DNA of 64,000 nt from Catellatospora vulcania (GCF_009720385.1 NZ_ML769306.1:125005-189004), one strand, 5' to 3'. Positions 1 through 14,649 are shown, counted from the first letter of the stretch. Notes: generated from the letters alone by a model not told the origin. Made by a program: numbers and translations.

Positions 1-8
1 CCTCCCGT

Positions 9-31
9 GGGCCCCCGCCGGGCGGCGGGCC
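9..31 (-). terminator. possible terminator of the CE1 esterase gene
   Basis: An imperfect GC-rich inverted repeat begins about 40 bases beyond the stop codon of the leftmost gene, which is read on the minus strand. The arms are runs of G, C and GCC with one or two unpaired bases. No T-run follows, which is usual for actinobacterial terminators. The call rests on position and pairing only. Confidence 0.35.
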
Positions 32-68
32 GGCCCCCCCCGCCGCCCCGCCCCGGCGACCATGCGGC

Positions 69-1469
<1,401 letters not shown>

Positions 1470-3287
1470 TCAGCGCGGGGTGAAGTCCTGGTTGGTGCCG
1501 GGGGCGTTCTTGCACTGCCACTGGTCGAGCTGCTGGCCGACGGTGCTGTTGGCGCCGTAGACGTCCAGGCACAGTCCGCTGTTCTGGTTCCGGAACGAGT
1601 ACGAGCCGTCCGATTGCCGGACAGGCAGCCATAGGCTGTTCGACGCGCTGTTGGGCGCCTGCTGGACGATGTTGAGCACGCCGGCGGCCGTCGAGCTGCC
1701 GGCTACGGCCACGTCGTAGCCCGAGTGCTGGGCCTGCAGCCGGCCGTAGCCGCCGGAGACCGGTACGAACTGGAACCGCTGGCTGTTCTGCCCGTTGCAG
1801 GTGCCCTGGACGATCGCCGCGCCGGCCGCGGTGGAGCTGCCGCTCACGTCGACGCACAGGCCGTTGTTGCCGATGACGAGCGGGTGGTAGCCGGTCGGGT
1901 AGCCGGTGGCCTGGCCGGTGGTGAACTGCCACCAGTTCACGTTGAACAGGTATCCGCTCCCGCCGGTGAACCGCAGGTACAGGTCGTGGGTGCCGGTCGC
2001 GCCGGTCACCGGGCACGACACCGTGGTCCAGGTCTGCCAGCCGCCGGTGCCCGGCACGGTGCAGGTGGCCACCGTGGTTCCGGTCGCGCTGTCCAGCCGC
2101 GCCTCGATGCGGCCGCCGCCGGCGCCCGAGGCGACCCGGGCGGTGAACGAGGCGGCGCCGGTGCCGAATGCCGCGCCCTTGACCTTGACGTAGTCGCCGT
2201 TGTCGATCCAGCCGATGTTCATCCCGCCCTCGCCTGCGGGCTCGGTCTCGATGCCACTGCCCCAGGCGATGGTCTCCGCCTCCTGGCGCACGTACGGGTC
2301 GAGCGTGCCGACCTGGGGCGCACCGCCGGTCGTCATGTTGATCGTCGGGATGGTGCCGTCGCTGTGGTAGGTGAACTTCTCCACCGCCACCGACCTGGTG
2401 AAACCGCCGCCGCCGGGCAACGCGCCGTTGTGGTAGAAGAAGTAGGAGCCGCCGTTGAAGTCGACGATGCCGGCGTGGTTGGTGAAGCTGCCGCCCTGGG
2501 TGGGCATGACGGTGCCGCGATACGTCCACGGCCCGGTCGGGCCGGACGAGGTGGAGTAGGCGATGAACTCAGAGCAGCACTTCGCCGCGTACACCAGGTA
2601 GTAGAGGTTGTTGCGCTTGTACACCCACGGGCCCTCCTCGTACAGGGTCGGCCGGTTGGCGTCGCCGCTGCGGGAGCCGAATCCCGCGGTGGTCAGCGAG
2701 ATCTGCGCCGGGCTGCCCGAGTACGAGATCATGTCGGCGTTGAGCCGCACGTACCACAGCCGCGGGTTGCCGTAGTACAGGTACGCCTGCCCGTCGGTGT
2801 CGATGAACACGGTCGGATCGATCTCGGCGTTCTGGATCAGCGGGCGGCCGAGCGCGTCGCGGAACGGCCCGGTGGGGCTGTCGGCGACCGCGACCCCGAT
2901 GGCGTTGGACCCGTTGGCCATCCGCACCGGCACATACCAGTAGAACTTGCCGTTGCGGTAGACGGCCTGGCCCGCCCAGGCGTCGGAGCTGGCCCAGCTG
3001 AAGGTCGCCAGGTTCATCGGCGATCCGTGGTCGGTCCAGTTCACCATGTCCGCCGACGACCAGACACGCCAGTCGCGCATCGTGAAGTACGTCGAACCGT
3101 CCTCGTCGTGTCCGGTGTACAGGTAGACCCGGCCGTTGTGGACCAGTGGCGCGGGGTCGGCGGTGTAGACGTGTTGCACGATCGGGTTGTCCGCGCGGGC
3201 CGTGCGCGGAGCGACTACGGTCAGGCACGAGAGGCCGACCAGCAGGGCGAGCAGGCGTATCGACGCACGCCGCAGGGGGAATGTCAT
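1470..3287 (-). CDS. secreted GH43 arabinofuranosidase/xylosidase with CBM6 and beta-trefoil modules
   Basis: Glycoside hydrolase family 43, expected to remove arabinose or xylose from arabinoxylan or arabinan outside the cell. An N-terminal signal peptide ends near residue 32. The five-bladed propeller carries the family's three acidic residues: Asp44 in TADPAP, Asp157 in EIDPT and Glu218 in YEEGPW. His271 in NHAG fits the central metal-binding histidine. Residues about 335-457 look like CBM6 (QEAETI start, NWWQF end), and about 465-605 form a ricin-like trefoil. The ATG is preceded by GGAG at seven bases. It lies 72 bases after the upstream CE1 gene and 45 bases before the downstream one, so the three are probably cotranscribed. 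Exact specificity cannot be read from sequence. Confidence 0.9.
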   Translation of the reverse strand: MTFPLRRASIRLLALLVGLSCLTVVAPRTARADNPIVQHVYTADPAPLVHNGRVYLYTGHDEDGSTYFTMRDWRVWSSADMVNWTDHGSPMNLATFSWASSDAWAGQAVYRNGKFYWYVPVRMANGSNAIGVAVADSPTGPFRDALGRPLIQNAEIDPTVFIDTDGQAYLYYGNPRLWYVRLNADMISYSGSPAQISLTTAGFGSRSGDANRPTLYEEGPWVYKRNNLYYLVYAAKCCSEFIAYSTSSGPTGPWTYRGTVMPTQGGSFTNHAGIVDFNGGSYFFYHNGALPGGGGFTRSVAVEKFTYHSDGTIPTINMTTGGAPQVGTLDPYVRQEAETIAWGSGIETEPAGEGGMNIGWIDNGDYVKVKGAAFGTGAASFTARVASGAGGGRIEARLDSATGTTVATCTVPGTGGWQTWTTVSCPVTGATGTHDLYLRFTGGSGYLFNVNWWQFTTGQATGYPTGYHPLVIGNNGLCVDVSGSSTAAGAAIVQGTCNGQNSQRFQFVPVSGGYGRLQAQHSGYDVAVAGSSTAAGVLNIVQQAPNSASNSLWLPVRQSDGSYSFRNQNSGLCLDVYGANSTVGQQLDQWQCKNAPGTNQDFTPR

Positions 3288-3359
3288 GGTCCGACTCCGT
3301 CAACTGGCTGGAAGGTGGAGTGGTGGCGGCGGTGTCGGCCGCCGCCACCGGTCAGGCGG

Positions 3360-5002
<1,643 letters not shown>

Positions 5003-5268
5003 TGACTGTTGTCGATTGCCCGCCGTGCACCAGGAACGCCTGATCAGCTCCTGCTGGCCACCAGGGCGGACCCGACCTGGCTCCGGGGTCGACGGAGCGG
5101 TGGGGGCGTATTTTTACCGCGAACGCGGCGCGCACACATCATATGTCTTGGCGTTGCGAATCTCGTACCACGTCAGGCGGTTCGCTCCTCGGCGGGCAGG
5201 CCGTGGAGCCGCCGGGGCGGGCGGGGCCCGCCCCGGCGACGAACATCTCGATCAGCGGGAAACCAGGT

Positions 5269-6531
5269 TCACCTGCCCGCGCCCGCGCGCCGCTTGGCGT
5301 AGACGTCGAAGGCGACCGCGCCCAGCAGGACGAGTCCCTTGAAGAGCATCACCTGCTCGGTGGGCGCGCCGATGAGGGACATGCCGTTGTTGATGACACC
5401 CATCATCAGCCCACCGGTGATCGCGCCGACCACGCGCCCGACCCCGCCCTGGACCGCGGCGCCCCCGATGAATGCCGCCGCGATCGCATCGAGCTCGAAT
5501 CCGGTGCCGGCAGTGGGTCCAGCCTGGTTGAGCCGTCCTGCGAACACCATGCCGGCGATGGCGGACAGCACACCCATGTTGACGAACAGCCAGAACGTTA
5601 CCGACTTGACCTTGACGCCGGACAGGGTGGCCGCGTTGATGTTGCCGCCGATGGAGTAGATGTGGCGGCCGAACACCACCCGGTCGGTGAGCAGCGTGTA
5701 GGCGATGACCAGCGCGGCGAGCAGCAGCAGCACCCAGGGCAGGTTCTTGAACCGGGCAAGCTGCACGATCACCGTCATGACGACGACGACGGCCACCGCG
5801 ACCTTGGCCGCGAACTGCGCGACGGGCTCGACCGTCTGGCCGTGACGTACGCGGCCTGCGCGGCTGCGCCACTGCGTCACGATGATCCCGGCGACGAAGG
5901 CCAGCCCGATCAGCAGCGTGCACAGGTCTGCGCCGTCGAGCGGGCCGAGGCCGATGTTGCCCAGGTAGGTCGGCATGAACCCGTTGGCGATGGTGCTGAC
6001 CTCGCTCGGGAAGGGTCCGATGCCCTGATTGCCCAGGACCGCGAGGGTCAGCGCCCGGAACACGAGCATGCCGCCGAGGGTGACGATGAAGGCCGGAATG
6101 CCGAAGTAGGCCACCCAGTAGCCCTGCCAGGCGCCGATCAGGCCACCGCAGATCAGGGTGAGCAGGACTGCCAGCGGCCAGGGCACGGCATGCTCGACCA
6201 TGAGCACCGCGGCTATCGCCCCGGTGGCCGCGACGACCGAGCCGGCGGACAGGTCGATGTGCCCGGCGATGATGATCAGGATCATGCCGATGGCCAGGAT
6301 GAGGATGTAGGAGTTCTGCACCACCAGGTTGGAGATGTTCTGCGGCGCGAGCAGATCACCGTTGGTGAGCACTGCGAACAGGACGATGATCAGCGCGAAG
6401 GCGATGTAGATCCCGTTCTGGCGCAGGTTTGCCGACAGGAGGCGGCCGCTGAACCGCTCCGGCGCGAGAGGGATCCCTGCCTGGTCCTCGGCGGCCGTCG
6501 GCACGGCGGTGTTGGGGCCGACACTGGTCAT
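5269..6531 (-). CDS. monosaccharide ABC transporter permease (MmsB/GguB type)
   Basis: Inner-membrane permease of a CUT2-type sugar importer, 420 residues, with around ten hydrophobic segments. Family features include the conserved stretch AGHIDLSAGSVVA near residue 90 and GGNINAATLSGV near residue 300. A hydrophilic insert around residues 210-230 is typical of the longer GguB/MmsB/XylH permeases. It lies five bases downstream of the ATPase gene and is the last gene of the binding protein-ATPase-permease unit. The substrate is unknown. Arabinose, xylose or galactose would fit the flanking GH43 and GH27 genes, which is inference. Confidence 0.92.
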   Translation of the reverse strand: MTSVGPNTAVPTAAEDQAGIPLAPERFSGRLLSANLRQNGIYIAFALIIVLFAVLTNGDLLAPQNISNLVVQNSYILILAIGMILIIIAGHIDLSAGSVVAATGAIAAVLMVEHAVPWPLAVLLTLICGGLIGAWQGYWVAYFGIPAFIVTLGGMLVFRALTLAVLGNQGIGPFPSEVSTIANGFMPTYLGNIGLGPLDGADLCTLLIGLAFVAGIIVTQWRSRAGRVRHGQTVEPVAQFAAKVAVAVVVVMTVIVQLARFKNLPWVLLLLAALVIAYTLLTDRVVFGRHIYSIGGNINAATLSGVKVKSVTFWLFVNMGVLSAIAGMVFAGRLNQAGPTAGTGFELDAIAAAFIGGAAVQGGVGRVVGAITGGLMMGVINNGMSLIGAPTEQVMLFKGLVLLGAVAFDVYAKRRAGAGR

Positions 6532-6536
6532 CGCGG

Positions 6537-8069
6537 CTACTGCTCCTTAACCTTCGTCATGTACTGCATGAGCCGCTCGGGCGTGGCCTGGTCGCGGGTG
6601 AGCTGTCCGGTGATGCGCCCGGCGGACATCGCGTAGATGCGGTCGCAGACGCCCAGCAGCTCGGGCAGCTCGGAGGAGATGATGAGCAGGGCCTTGCCCT
6701 GGTCCGCCATCATGTTGATGATCGAGTAGATCTCGTATTTCGCACCGACGTCGATGCCCCGGGTGGGCTCGTCCAGGATGAGCACGTCGGCGTCGGTGAA
6801 CAGCCACTTCGACAGCACCACCTTCTGCTGGTTGCCGCCGCTGAGCTTGCCGGTGATCGCGGCGACGCTCGGCGCTTTGATGTTCATGCCGGTGCGGTAG
6901 CCCTCGGCGACGCGGTACTCGTCGTTGTCGTGGATCCAGCCGCGCGTGGACAGCTTGTCCAGCGCGGCGGCGGACACGTTGCGCTTGATGTCCTCGATCA
7001 GGTTCAGGCCGTAGCGTTTGCGGTCCTCGGTGGCGTATCCGATGCCGTGCCTGATCGCGTCGCGGACCGACCTCAGGCGGATCTCGCGACCGTGTTTGAG
7101 GATGCGGCCGGTGATGCCGGTGCCGTAGCTGCGCCCGAACACGCTCATCGCCAGTTCGGTGCGCCCGGCTCCCATCAACCCGGCGAGGCCGACTATCTCG
7201 CCGCGGCGCAGGGTCAGGTTCGCTCCCGAGACCACGGTCCGTCCGTGCTGGGACGGGCTGTGCACTGTCCAGTCCTCGATGCGCAGCACCTCCTCGCCGA
7301 TGTCGGGGACGCGCTCGGGGTAGCGGTGGTCGAGGTCGCGGCCGACCATCGCCGCGATGATGCGCTCCTCGGTCACGGCGTCGGCGGCCATGTCCAGCGT
7401 CTCGACGGTGCGGCCGTCGCGCAGCACGGTCGTGGCGTCGGCGATCGCCTCGATCTCGTTCAGCTTGTGCGAGATGATCACGCAGGTGATGCCGCGGTCG
7501 CGCAGGCCGCGCAGCAGGTCGAGCAGGTGCGCCGAGTCGGTCTCGTTGAGCGCGGCGGTCGGCTCGTCGAGAATGAGCAGCCGCACCTGCTTGGACAGCG
7601 CCTTGGCGATCTCGACCAGCTGCTGCTTGCCGACGCCGAGGTCCATCGCGAGCGTCGCCGGGTTCTCGCGCAGGCCGACGATGTCCAGCAGCCGCGCGGC
7701 GTCGGCATGGGTGCGGTTCCAGTCCACCAGGCCGCGGGTCACCCGCTCGTTGCCCAGGAAGATGTTCTCCGCCACCGACAGGTTCGGGCACAGGGCGAGT
7801 TCCTGGTGGATGATGACGATGCCGAGGCGCTCGCTGTCGCGGATGTCGGAGAACCGGCACGCCTGGCCGTCAAAGACGATCTCGCCGGCGTAGGAGCCGT
7901 GCGGGTACACCCCCGACAGCACCTTCATCAGGGTCGACTTGCCCGCGCCGTTCTCGCCGCAGACGGCGTGGATCTCCCCGCGGCGGACCGTGAGGTTGAC
8001 GTCGTCGAGTGCGGTAACCCCGGGGAAGGTCTTGGTTATGGCCCGCATCTGCAGGATCGCGTCGGTCAC
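6537..8069 (-). CDS. sugar ABC transporter ATP-binding protein (MmsA/GguA type)
   Basis: Duplicated CUT2-type ATPase of 510 residues. The first domain has Walker [10 protein letters not shown] and Walker [12 protein letters not shown]. The second has a degenerate P-loop (GLMGAGRTE), the signature LSGGNQQK and Walker [12 protein letters not shown], the usual asymmetry in this family. The GTG at 8069 is used because GGAAGGGG precedes it by six bases. An in-frame ATG lies six codons upstream, ahead of that Shine-Dalgarno. It energises the permease encoded five bases downstream. Confidence 0.93.
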   Translation of the reverse strand: MTDAILQMRAITKTFPGVTALDDVNLTVRRGEIHAVCGENGAGKSTLMKVLSGVYPHGSYAGEIVFDGQACRFSDIRDSERLGIVIIHQELALCPNLSVAENIFLGNERVTRGLVDWNRTHADAARLLDIVGLRENPATLAMDLGVGKQQLVEIAKALSKQVRLLILDEPTAALNETDSAHLLDLLRGLRDRGITCVIISHKLNEIEAIADATTVLRDGRTVETLDMAADAVTEERIIAAMVGRDLDHRYPERVPDIGEEVLRIEDWTVHSPSQHGRTVVSGANLTLRRGEIVGLAGLMGAGRTELAMSVFGRSYGTGITGRILKHGREIRLRSVRDAIRHGIGYATEDRKRYGLNLIEDIKRNVSAAALDKLSTRGWIHDNDEYRVAEGYRTGMNIKAPSVAAITGKLSGGNQQKVVLSKWLFTDADVLILDEPTRGIDVGAKYEIYSIINMMADQGKALLIISSELPELLGVCDRIYAMSAGRITGQLTRDQATPERLMQYMTKVKEQ

Positions 8070-8130
8070 GAACGTCCCCTTCCGCATGCGCGACCCGCCC
8101 GGCCAAGGCGGGCCGGGCGGGTCGCGGTGA

Positions 8131-9255
8131 TCACTTGAGCTGGGACTCGGTGTAGTAGCCCGTCTCGATCAGCGTCTTGGCGTAGTTGTCCTTGTAGACG
8201 ATCACCGGCTCCAGCAGGTACGACGGGACGACCTTGTTGCCGTTGTCGTAGTCCTTGGTGTTGTTCACCTCGGGCTTGCCGCCCTTGAGCACGGCATCGG
8301 CCATCTTGACCGTGACCTTGGCCAGCTCGCGGGTGTCCTTGTAGATGGTCGCGTACTGCTCTCCCGCGATGATCGACTTGACCGAGGCGACCTCGGCGTC
8401 CTGGCCGGTGACGATCGGGTAGGGCTGGCCGGACGTGCCGTAGCCGCTGCTCTTGAGCGCGGACAGGATGCCGATCGAGAGGCCGTCGTAGGGGGACAGC
8501 ACGCCGTTGACCTTGGCGCCCTTGGCGTACGTCTTGGTGAGGAGGTCCTCCATCCGCTTCTGCGCGGTGGCCGGGTCCCAGCGCAGGATGGCCACGGTCT
8601 TGAAGTCGGTCTCGCCGCTCTTGACCACCAGGGTGCCCTTGTCGAGGTAGGGCTTGAGGGTGTCCATGGCGCCGTTGAAGAAGAAGGTGGCGTTGTTGTC
8701 GTCGGGCGAGCCGGCGAACAGCTCGATGTTGAACGGGCCCTTGGCCGCGCCGTCGGTTCCGTCCGCCTTCTTCAGGCCGAGGCCGACCAGCAGCGAGGTC
8801 GCCTGCTGGACACCCACCTTGTAGTTGTCGAAGGTGGCGTAGTAGTCGACGTTGGGCGACTTGCGGATCAGCCGGTCGTAGGCGATCACCGGGATCTTCT
8901 TGTCGGCCGCCTGCTGCAGCTGGGTGGTGATCGCCGTGCCGTCGATCGAGGCGATGATCAGCAGCTTCGCGCCCTTGGTGATCTGGTTCTCGATCTGGTT
9001 CACCTGGGTCGGGATGTCGTTCTCCGCGTACTGCAGGTCCACCCGGTAGCCCAGGGCCTCCAACTGGGACTTCACGTTGTCGCCGTCGTGGATCCACCGC
9101 TCGGAGGACCTGGTCGGCATCGTCACGCCGACCAGCACGGCGGACGAGTCGCCGCCCGGCTCCTGGTCGCCCGTCTTGGTGCTGGATCCGCAGGCGGCCA
9201 GACCGGCCACGACCATCAGGCCCACTGCGGCGCTGGCCAGTTTCGCGATCTTCAT
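8131..9255 (-). CDS. sugar-binding lipoprotein of the ABC transporter (ChvE-like)
   Basis: Periplasmic-binding-protein-like lipoprotein (375 residues) that should deliver a monosaccharide to the permease encoded downstream. The signal peptide ends in the lipobox LAAC with Cys22. The mature protein has the type I sugar-binding fold typical of ChvE ([13 protein letters not shown], then AYDRLI and VTGQDAE). An ATG with AAGGAG four bases ahead sets the start, and an in-frame extension of 25 codons is rejected for lack of a ribosome site. It is the first gene of the transporter unit, divergent from the GH27 gene, with an operator-like box at its promoter. Confidence 0.93.
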   Translation of the reverse strand: MKIAKLASAAVGLMVVAGLAACGSSTKTGDQEPGGDSSAVLVGVTMPTRSSERWIHDGDNVKSQLEALGYRVDLQYAENDIPTQVNQIENQITKGAKLLIIASIDGTAITTQLQQAADKKIPVIAYDRLIRKSPNVDYYATFDNYKVGVQQATSLLVGLGLKKADGTDGAAKGPFNIELFAGSPDDNNATFFFNGAMDTLKPYLDKGTLVVKSGETDFKTVAILRWDPATAQKRMEDLLTKTYAKGAKVNGVLSPYDGLSIGILSALKSSGYGTSGQPYPIVTGQDAEVASVKSIIAGEQYATIYKDTRELAKVTVKMADAVLKGGKPEVNNTKDYDNGNKVVPSYLLEPVIVYKDNYAKTLIETGYYTESQLK

Positions 9256-9343
9256 ATCACTCCTTCGCTCAGGACGGCCCGCAGGCCGGAGGATCAGATC
9301 TCGACCGGGACACCACTGCGACAAGTTCACGGCGCGTCCACAT

Positions 9344-9388
9344 TGTTACCGATCACATACTGTCAGCCTGTTGGATCGTGTTGGTCAA
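9344..9388 (-). promoter_or_regulatory. transporter promoter with LacI-type operator box
   Basis: On the minus strand TTGACC (9388-9383) and GACAGT (9364-9359) are 18 bases apart. Immediately downstream, at 9344-9357, lies TGTTACCGATCACA, which fits the LacI-family pattern TGnnAnCGnTnnCA exactly. A repressor bound there would block the start site of the binding-protein gene. A near copy lies at the GH27 promoter. Confidence 0.5.
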
Positions 9389-9560
9389 TGGTGGTTTAGT
9401 AACGGTTGCGTCACAACGGAATCCGGCCGCACACCTCATCGAAACCGTTCCGGTGCACCGTTTTGCGGCGGCACAAGCACTATCTTCAGGCGACCAGCAG
9501 CGGGATCGCCGATTCAGTCGAGCAGCGCACCGCGAACCGGTCCGGCCACTCGAAATTTTT

Positions 9561-11390
<1,830 letters not shown>

Positions 11391-11493
11391 CCCGCCAGAA
11401 GAACGCGGTTGATCAGCGACACTCGACACGCATCGAACGCATCAGACGTCATACGTCGGCACCACCGGATCCGTGATGACGGTCCGGAGGTGT

Positions 11494-11526
11494 GCCGCCG
11501 GGCATGCAGCGCGCGTGCCCGGCGGC
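11494..11526. terminator. bidirectional hairpin terminator
   Basis: A perfect 11-bp stem (GCCGCCGGGCA with its complement) encloses an 11-base loop between the convergent GH27 and SDR genes. It is placed to end transcription from both sides. Nothing else is seen between 11391 and 11591. Confidence 0.6.
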
Positions 11527-11591
11527 CCAAGCCTGCCGGGTCCGGCTCGGCCGTGGACACGGCCCGGTCCGGGCCAGCCGCGAGCAGCCGA

Positions 11592-12428
11592 TCAGGCCGG
11601 GAAATCTGCGCTCCGGGAGAGCGGCTCGCACGCGCGGAGGTCACTTCGGGTCGCGTCGAGCGTGGCGATCACCGCGTCGAACCCCGCGCCGCCCAGGACC
11701 AGGCGGTGCGGAGGCTCGTCCTGGGCCATCGCGGCGATCACCGCCCGGACCCCGCGCTGCGGATCCCCGGGCTGTCGGCCATCCTGGTCGATCATGGCGG
11801 TGCGGACGTCTTCCAGCATCGGCCGGTATGCCGTGACGGACTCCGCGACGGGCTCGTCGGCGAACCCGGCGTAGGCCCGGGTGCGGAAGGCCCCCGGCTC
11901 CACCGCCAGCACCCGGATGCCCAGCGGCGCGACCTCGGCGCGCAGCACCTCGGTCATGGCCTCGAGGGCGTGCTTGGCGGCGCTGTAGTAACCGAACCCG
12001 GTGATCCCGCGCAGTCCCGCGACTGAGGACATGTTCACGATCCAGCCGCTGCCCCGGGCCCGCATCCCGGGCAGCACCGCCCGGATCACCGACAGCACCG
12101 CGAAGAAGTTCAGTTCGAACATGGCCCGCACGTCCGCGTCGGCCATGCCCTCGATCGACCCGTACCAGCCGCGGCCCGCGTTGTTGACCAGCACGTCGAT
12201 GCCGCCGAAGTGCCCCTCGGCCGCGCGTGCCGCCTGCTCGACCTGCGCCGGGTCGGTGACGTCCACCGGTAGCACCAGCACCCGGTCACCGTGCGCCTGT
12301 GCCCAGCCGGCGAGCTCTTCGGGCCGCCGCGCGGTCAGCGCCACGCGGTCGCCGCACTCCAGTGCGGCATCCGCGTACGCCATGCCAAACCCGCCCGGTG
12401 TCCCGCCGGTGATGAACCACGTCCTCAT
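11592..12428 (-). CDS. short-chain dehydrogenase/reductase
   Basis: Classical SDR oxidoreductase of 278 residues with a Rossmann fold, probably NADP(H)-dependent (ALTARRPEE after strand 2). Seen motifs are the cofactor loop TGGTPGGFG near residue 8, NNAG, the serine in NMSSVAG and the catalytic YSAAK. The cofactor loop is one residue longer than the textbook TGxxxGxG. The second of two close ATGs is taken as start because GGGGGA is then at a normal distance. It is divergent from a MerR regulator, which may control it. Substrate unknown. Confidence 0.88.
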   Translation of the reverse strand: MRTWFITGGTPGGFGMAYADAALECGDRVALTARRPEELAGWAQAHGDRVLVLPVDVTDPAQVEQAARAAEGHFGGIDVLVNNAGRGWYGSIEGMADADVRAMFELNFFAVLSVIRAVLPGMRARGSGWIVNMSSVAGLRGITGFGYYSAAKHALEAMTEVLRAEVAPLGIRVLAVEPGAFRTRAYAGFADEPVAESVTAYRPMLEDVRTAMIDQDGRQPGDPQRGVRAVIAAMAQDEPPHRLVLGGAGFDAVIATLDATRSDLRACEPLSRSADFPA

Positions 12429-12611
12429 CGCCATCCCCCGTAGTTGTAGATCATGTCAGGGTCGGTAGGGAAAGTGAGCTTCCTGCCTTGATCACCGGTT
12501 CGGCGATCGACGATCCGTGCAGCTCGAGGCGGCAGATGATCGCCGGCAGCTCGGCCGGCGCGATCGTGGTCGCCCGACTCCGGTCGACTGTGCTCATGAG
12601 CCCACTGTGGG

Positions 12612-12661
12612 CCCTCTCCCTGGGGGAGGGTCCAGAACGGGGCCCTCCCCCAGGGAGAGGG
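12612..12661. promoter_or_regulatory. paired MerR-type operator boxes
   Basis: Two 19-bp boxes, at 12612-12630 and 12643-12661, are exact reverse complements of each other. Each is itself an imperfect dyad (CCCTC and GAGGG ends), the form expected between the -35 and -10 of a MerR-controlled promoter. They lie just ahead of the merR-type start codon and in the gap shared with the divergent SDR gene. The pair could also fold into one large RNA hairpin with a 12-base loop. Confidence 0.6.
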
Positions 12662-12675
12662 CGCAGAATGGCGGC

Positions 12676-13590
12676 ATGCGCCCGGTACTGACGATCGGCG
12701 AGTTCGCCACGCTGACCCACCTGAGCGTGCGTACGCTGCGCCGCTACCACGAGGCCGGGCTGCTGGAACCGGCCCGCGTCGACCCGTTCACCGGCTACCG
12801 CTACTACTCGGCCGACCAGATCCCACCCGCGCAGGTCATCCATCGGCTCCGCGAGCTGGACGTGCCGCTGGCCGAGGTCAGGTCGATCCTGGCCACCGAC
12901 GATCCACAGCGCCGTGCCGACCTCATCACCGGCCACCTGCGCCGCCTGGAGGCGGAGCTGGACCGGACCCGGGCCGCCGTCGTGTCGCTGCGGCAGCTGC
13001 TACGCCCCGACCCGGCTGAACTGCGGGTCGAGCTGCGCTCGGTGCCCGCACGCACGGTCGCCGCGATCACCGGTGACGTCACGCTGGACAGCGCGGTCGC
13101 GTGGTACGCCGCCGCGACGGCCGAACTGGATGCCGCCTATCCGCCGACCGAATGCACCGGTCCGCCCGGCGGCAGATACGCCAACGAGCTGTTCACCGGC
13201 GGCAGCGGGACGATGACCGTGTTCCGGCCCGTGCGCCGGCCGCGCGGAGCGGGCCGGATCGAGGCCCTCACCCTGCCGCCGGTCGACCTGGCCGTCGCCG
13301 TCCACTCCGGGCCGCACGACGATCTCGACGTCACCTACGGCCGCCTGGGCTCGTGGGTGGTCGAGCACGCGCTGGCCGTGAACGGGCCGATCCACGAGAC
13401 CTACCTCGTCGGCCCGCGGGACACCGAGGAGTCTGGCCGGTGGCGTACCGAGATCGGCTGGCCGGTCTTCCGGCTGGCCCTGCCGGCGCCGCTGCGGGCC
13501 GGCCCGACGATCCCGCCCTCGACGACGCCGCGGGCGAGCACGGAGATCCAGCCGTCCGGGTGGCCCGCCACCGGCGACGCGGTGGAATAG
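12676..13590 (+). CDS. MerR-family transcriptional regulator with GyrI-like effector domain
   Basis: Regulator of 304 residues. Residues 1-75 are a MerR winged helix (TIGEFATLTHLSVRTLRRYH, then GYRYYS). A helical coiled segment (residues about 85-115) follows. The C-terminal half (about 118-275) resembles the GyrI/BmrR-type small-molecule-binding domain. Such proteins activate a divergent or own promoter on ligand binding. The ATG at 12676 opens with the MerR motif; the frame continues upstream through the operator boxes, which cannot be coding. The GGGAGAGGG ahead is about 14 bases away, so initiation may be weak. Likely autoregulated through the paired boxes. Confidence 0.88.
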   Translation: MRPVLTIGEFATLTHLSVRTLRRYHEAGLLEPARVDPFTGYRYYSADQIPPAQVIHRLRELDVPLAEVRSILATDDPQRRADLITGHLRRLEAELDRTRAAVVSLRQLLRPDPAELRVELRSVPARTVAAITGDVTLDSAVAWYAAATAELDAAYPPTECTGPPGGRYANELFTGGSGTMTVFRPVRRPRGAGRIEALTLPPVDLAVAVHSGPHDDLDVTYGRLGSWVVEHALAVNGPIHETYLVGPRDTEESGRWRTEIGWPVFRLALPAPLRAGPTIPPSTTPRASTEIQPSGWPATGDAVE

Positions 13591-13701
13591 TCGTGTGAAC
13601 GGTGCGGTGGTCGCAGTGCTGCACCGCTGTCTGCAAAGAGGTAAGGGCTGACCGGGCCTTGGCCGGGAACGCGCGGGTCCGGTCTTGCCGGCTGCACGTC
13701 G

Positions 13702-14247
13702 TCACGGACAGTCGCAGAAGGCCGTCGCTTCCACCACGGCGCCCACCTTCACGGTGACCACATCGGACTCGGCAACCACCCCGAACTTGTCGACCATGGA
13801 GTCGGACCAGATGACCAGGCCCCCGCTCGATCCGGACGGCCGGATGGCGGCCGTAGCCAGGACCGCCTTCACTTGAAACGTCGTGCCGGTGCTCGGCTTG
13901 GCCACGTACGCCCGCGACACCCAGTCGCCGGCGGAGACCTGCTCGGTGGAGTCCCACTGCACGTAGTAGACCAGTGTGCTGCCGGGGCAGCACTCGTGGG
14001 CGATGAGCACGTACGGATGCAGCGACCGGCCGTGCCCGTCGTACCGTCCGCGCACTTCGACGGCGCAAGCGTCCCGCACGCACGTCACGGCGATCTTGTC
14101 GCCGAACCCGGGAGACAACACCGAGACGGTCGGGCGCTGGGGTGAAGGTGAGTCGGCAGCGCTCACGGCCGGGGCCGCGGGACGGTCCGAGGTCGGGTCG
14201 TCGCCGCGCAGCAGAGCCGGCAGGCCCAGGATCAGCGCGACGACCAC
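13702..14247 (-). CDS. membrane-anchored extracytoplasmic protein, apparently 5'-frameshifted
   Basis: Unrecognised protein. As readable from a GTG at 14247 it has 181 residues: the end of a transmembrane helix (VVALILGLPALL), a Pro/Ser stretch and an extracellular domain with paired cysteines (TCVRDAC, ECCPG, FCDC). That start lies inside the hydrophobic helix and has no ribosome site. The same frame is open far upstream with no start codon, and reads a sensible helix and a small-residue region back to about 14370. A second frame starts with a good ribosome site and ATG at 14453 (MAQEPTRSAAADD). Joining the two needs one frameshift near 14370-14400 and would give about 250 residues. Either a real lesion or a sequence error is possible. 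Confidence 0.6.
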   Translation of the reverse strand: MVVALILGLPALLRGDDPTSDRPAAPAVSAADSPSPQRPTVSVLSPGFGDKIAVTCVRDACAVEVRGRYDGHGRSLHPYVLIAHECCPGSTLVYYVQWDSTEQVSAGDWVSRAYVAKPSTGTTFQVKAVLATAAIRPSGSSGGLVIWSDSMVDKFGVVAESDVVTVKVGAVVEATAFCDCP

Positions 14248-14593
14248 ACCGGCGGCAGCCGAGATCCCCGCGAGTGCATCCCAGGGCCCTCGCCCCCCGC
14301 GCGCCGCCGAGCCGATGCAGGCCGCGACGGCGGTGTCGGCGGCGTCGTCGGCCGTGGCAGCGGTGCCCCGGAAGCCGGCGCTGGGCCGCTTTCGGCGGCC
14401 GCACCGTCGATGGGGTCGTCGGCAGCCGCGCTGCGAGTCGGCTCCTGAGCCATGGGCACCCTCCCGGGTCAGCTTCCTGGGCGCTGCGAACCTCCACTAT
14501 CGTCTGACATGTCAATTTGCGTCAGTCGATCGAACATGCTCTCGGCCGGGCATGCGGGTGGTCCGCGGCCTGCGTGGCTGGAATCCCTGGGAT

Positions 14594-14627
14594 GGCCATC
14601 CCGGCGACGCGCGTCGCCGGGATGGCC
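14594..14627 (-). terminator. chitinase gene terminator, 34-bp perfect palindrome
   Basis: A perfect 34-bp palindrome (ends GGCCATCCCGGCGAC and its complement) begins 22 bases after the chitinase stop codon. As RNA it forms a stem of about 15 pairs with a very short loop, and is the probable terminator of that gene. The remaining sequence between 14454 and 14649 holds no gene. Confidence 0.65.
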
Positions 14628-14649
14628 GCCGTCCGGGCCGAGCCGCGGG

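Noticed and set aside
12601-12675. Possible riboswitch or attenuator hairpin ahead of the MerR gene
   Set aside because: The hairpin is fully explained by two complementary MerR-type boxes. No conserved riboswitch core is visible.
12451-12936. 161-codon open frame on the minus strand between SDR and MerR genes
   Set aside because: It runs through the operator boxes and the MerR DNA-binding region on the opposite strand and has no domain.
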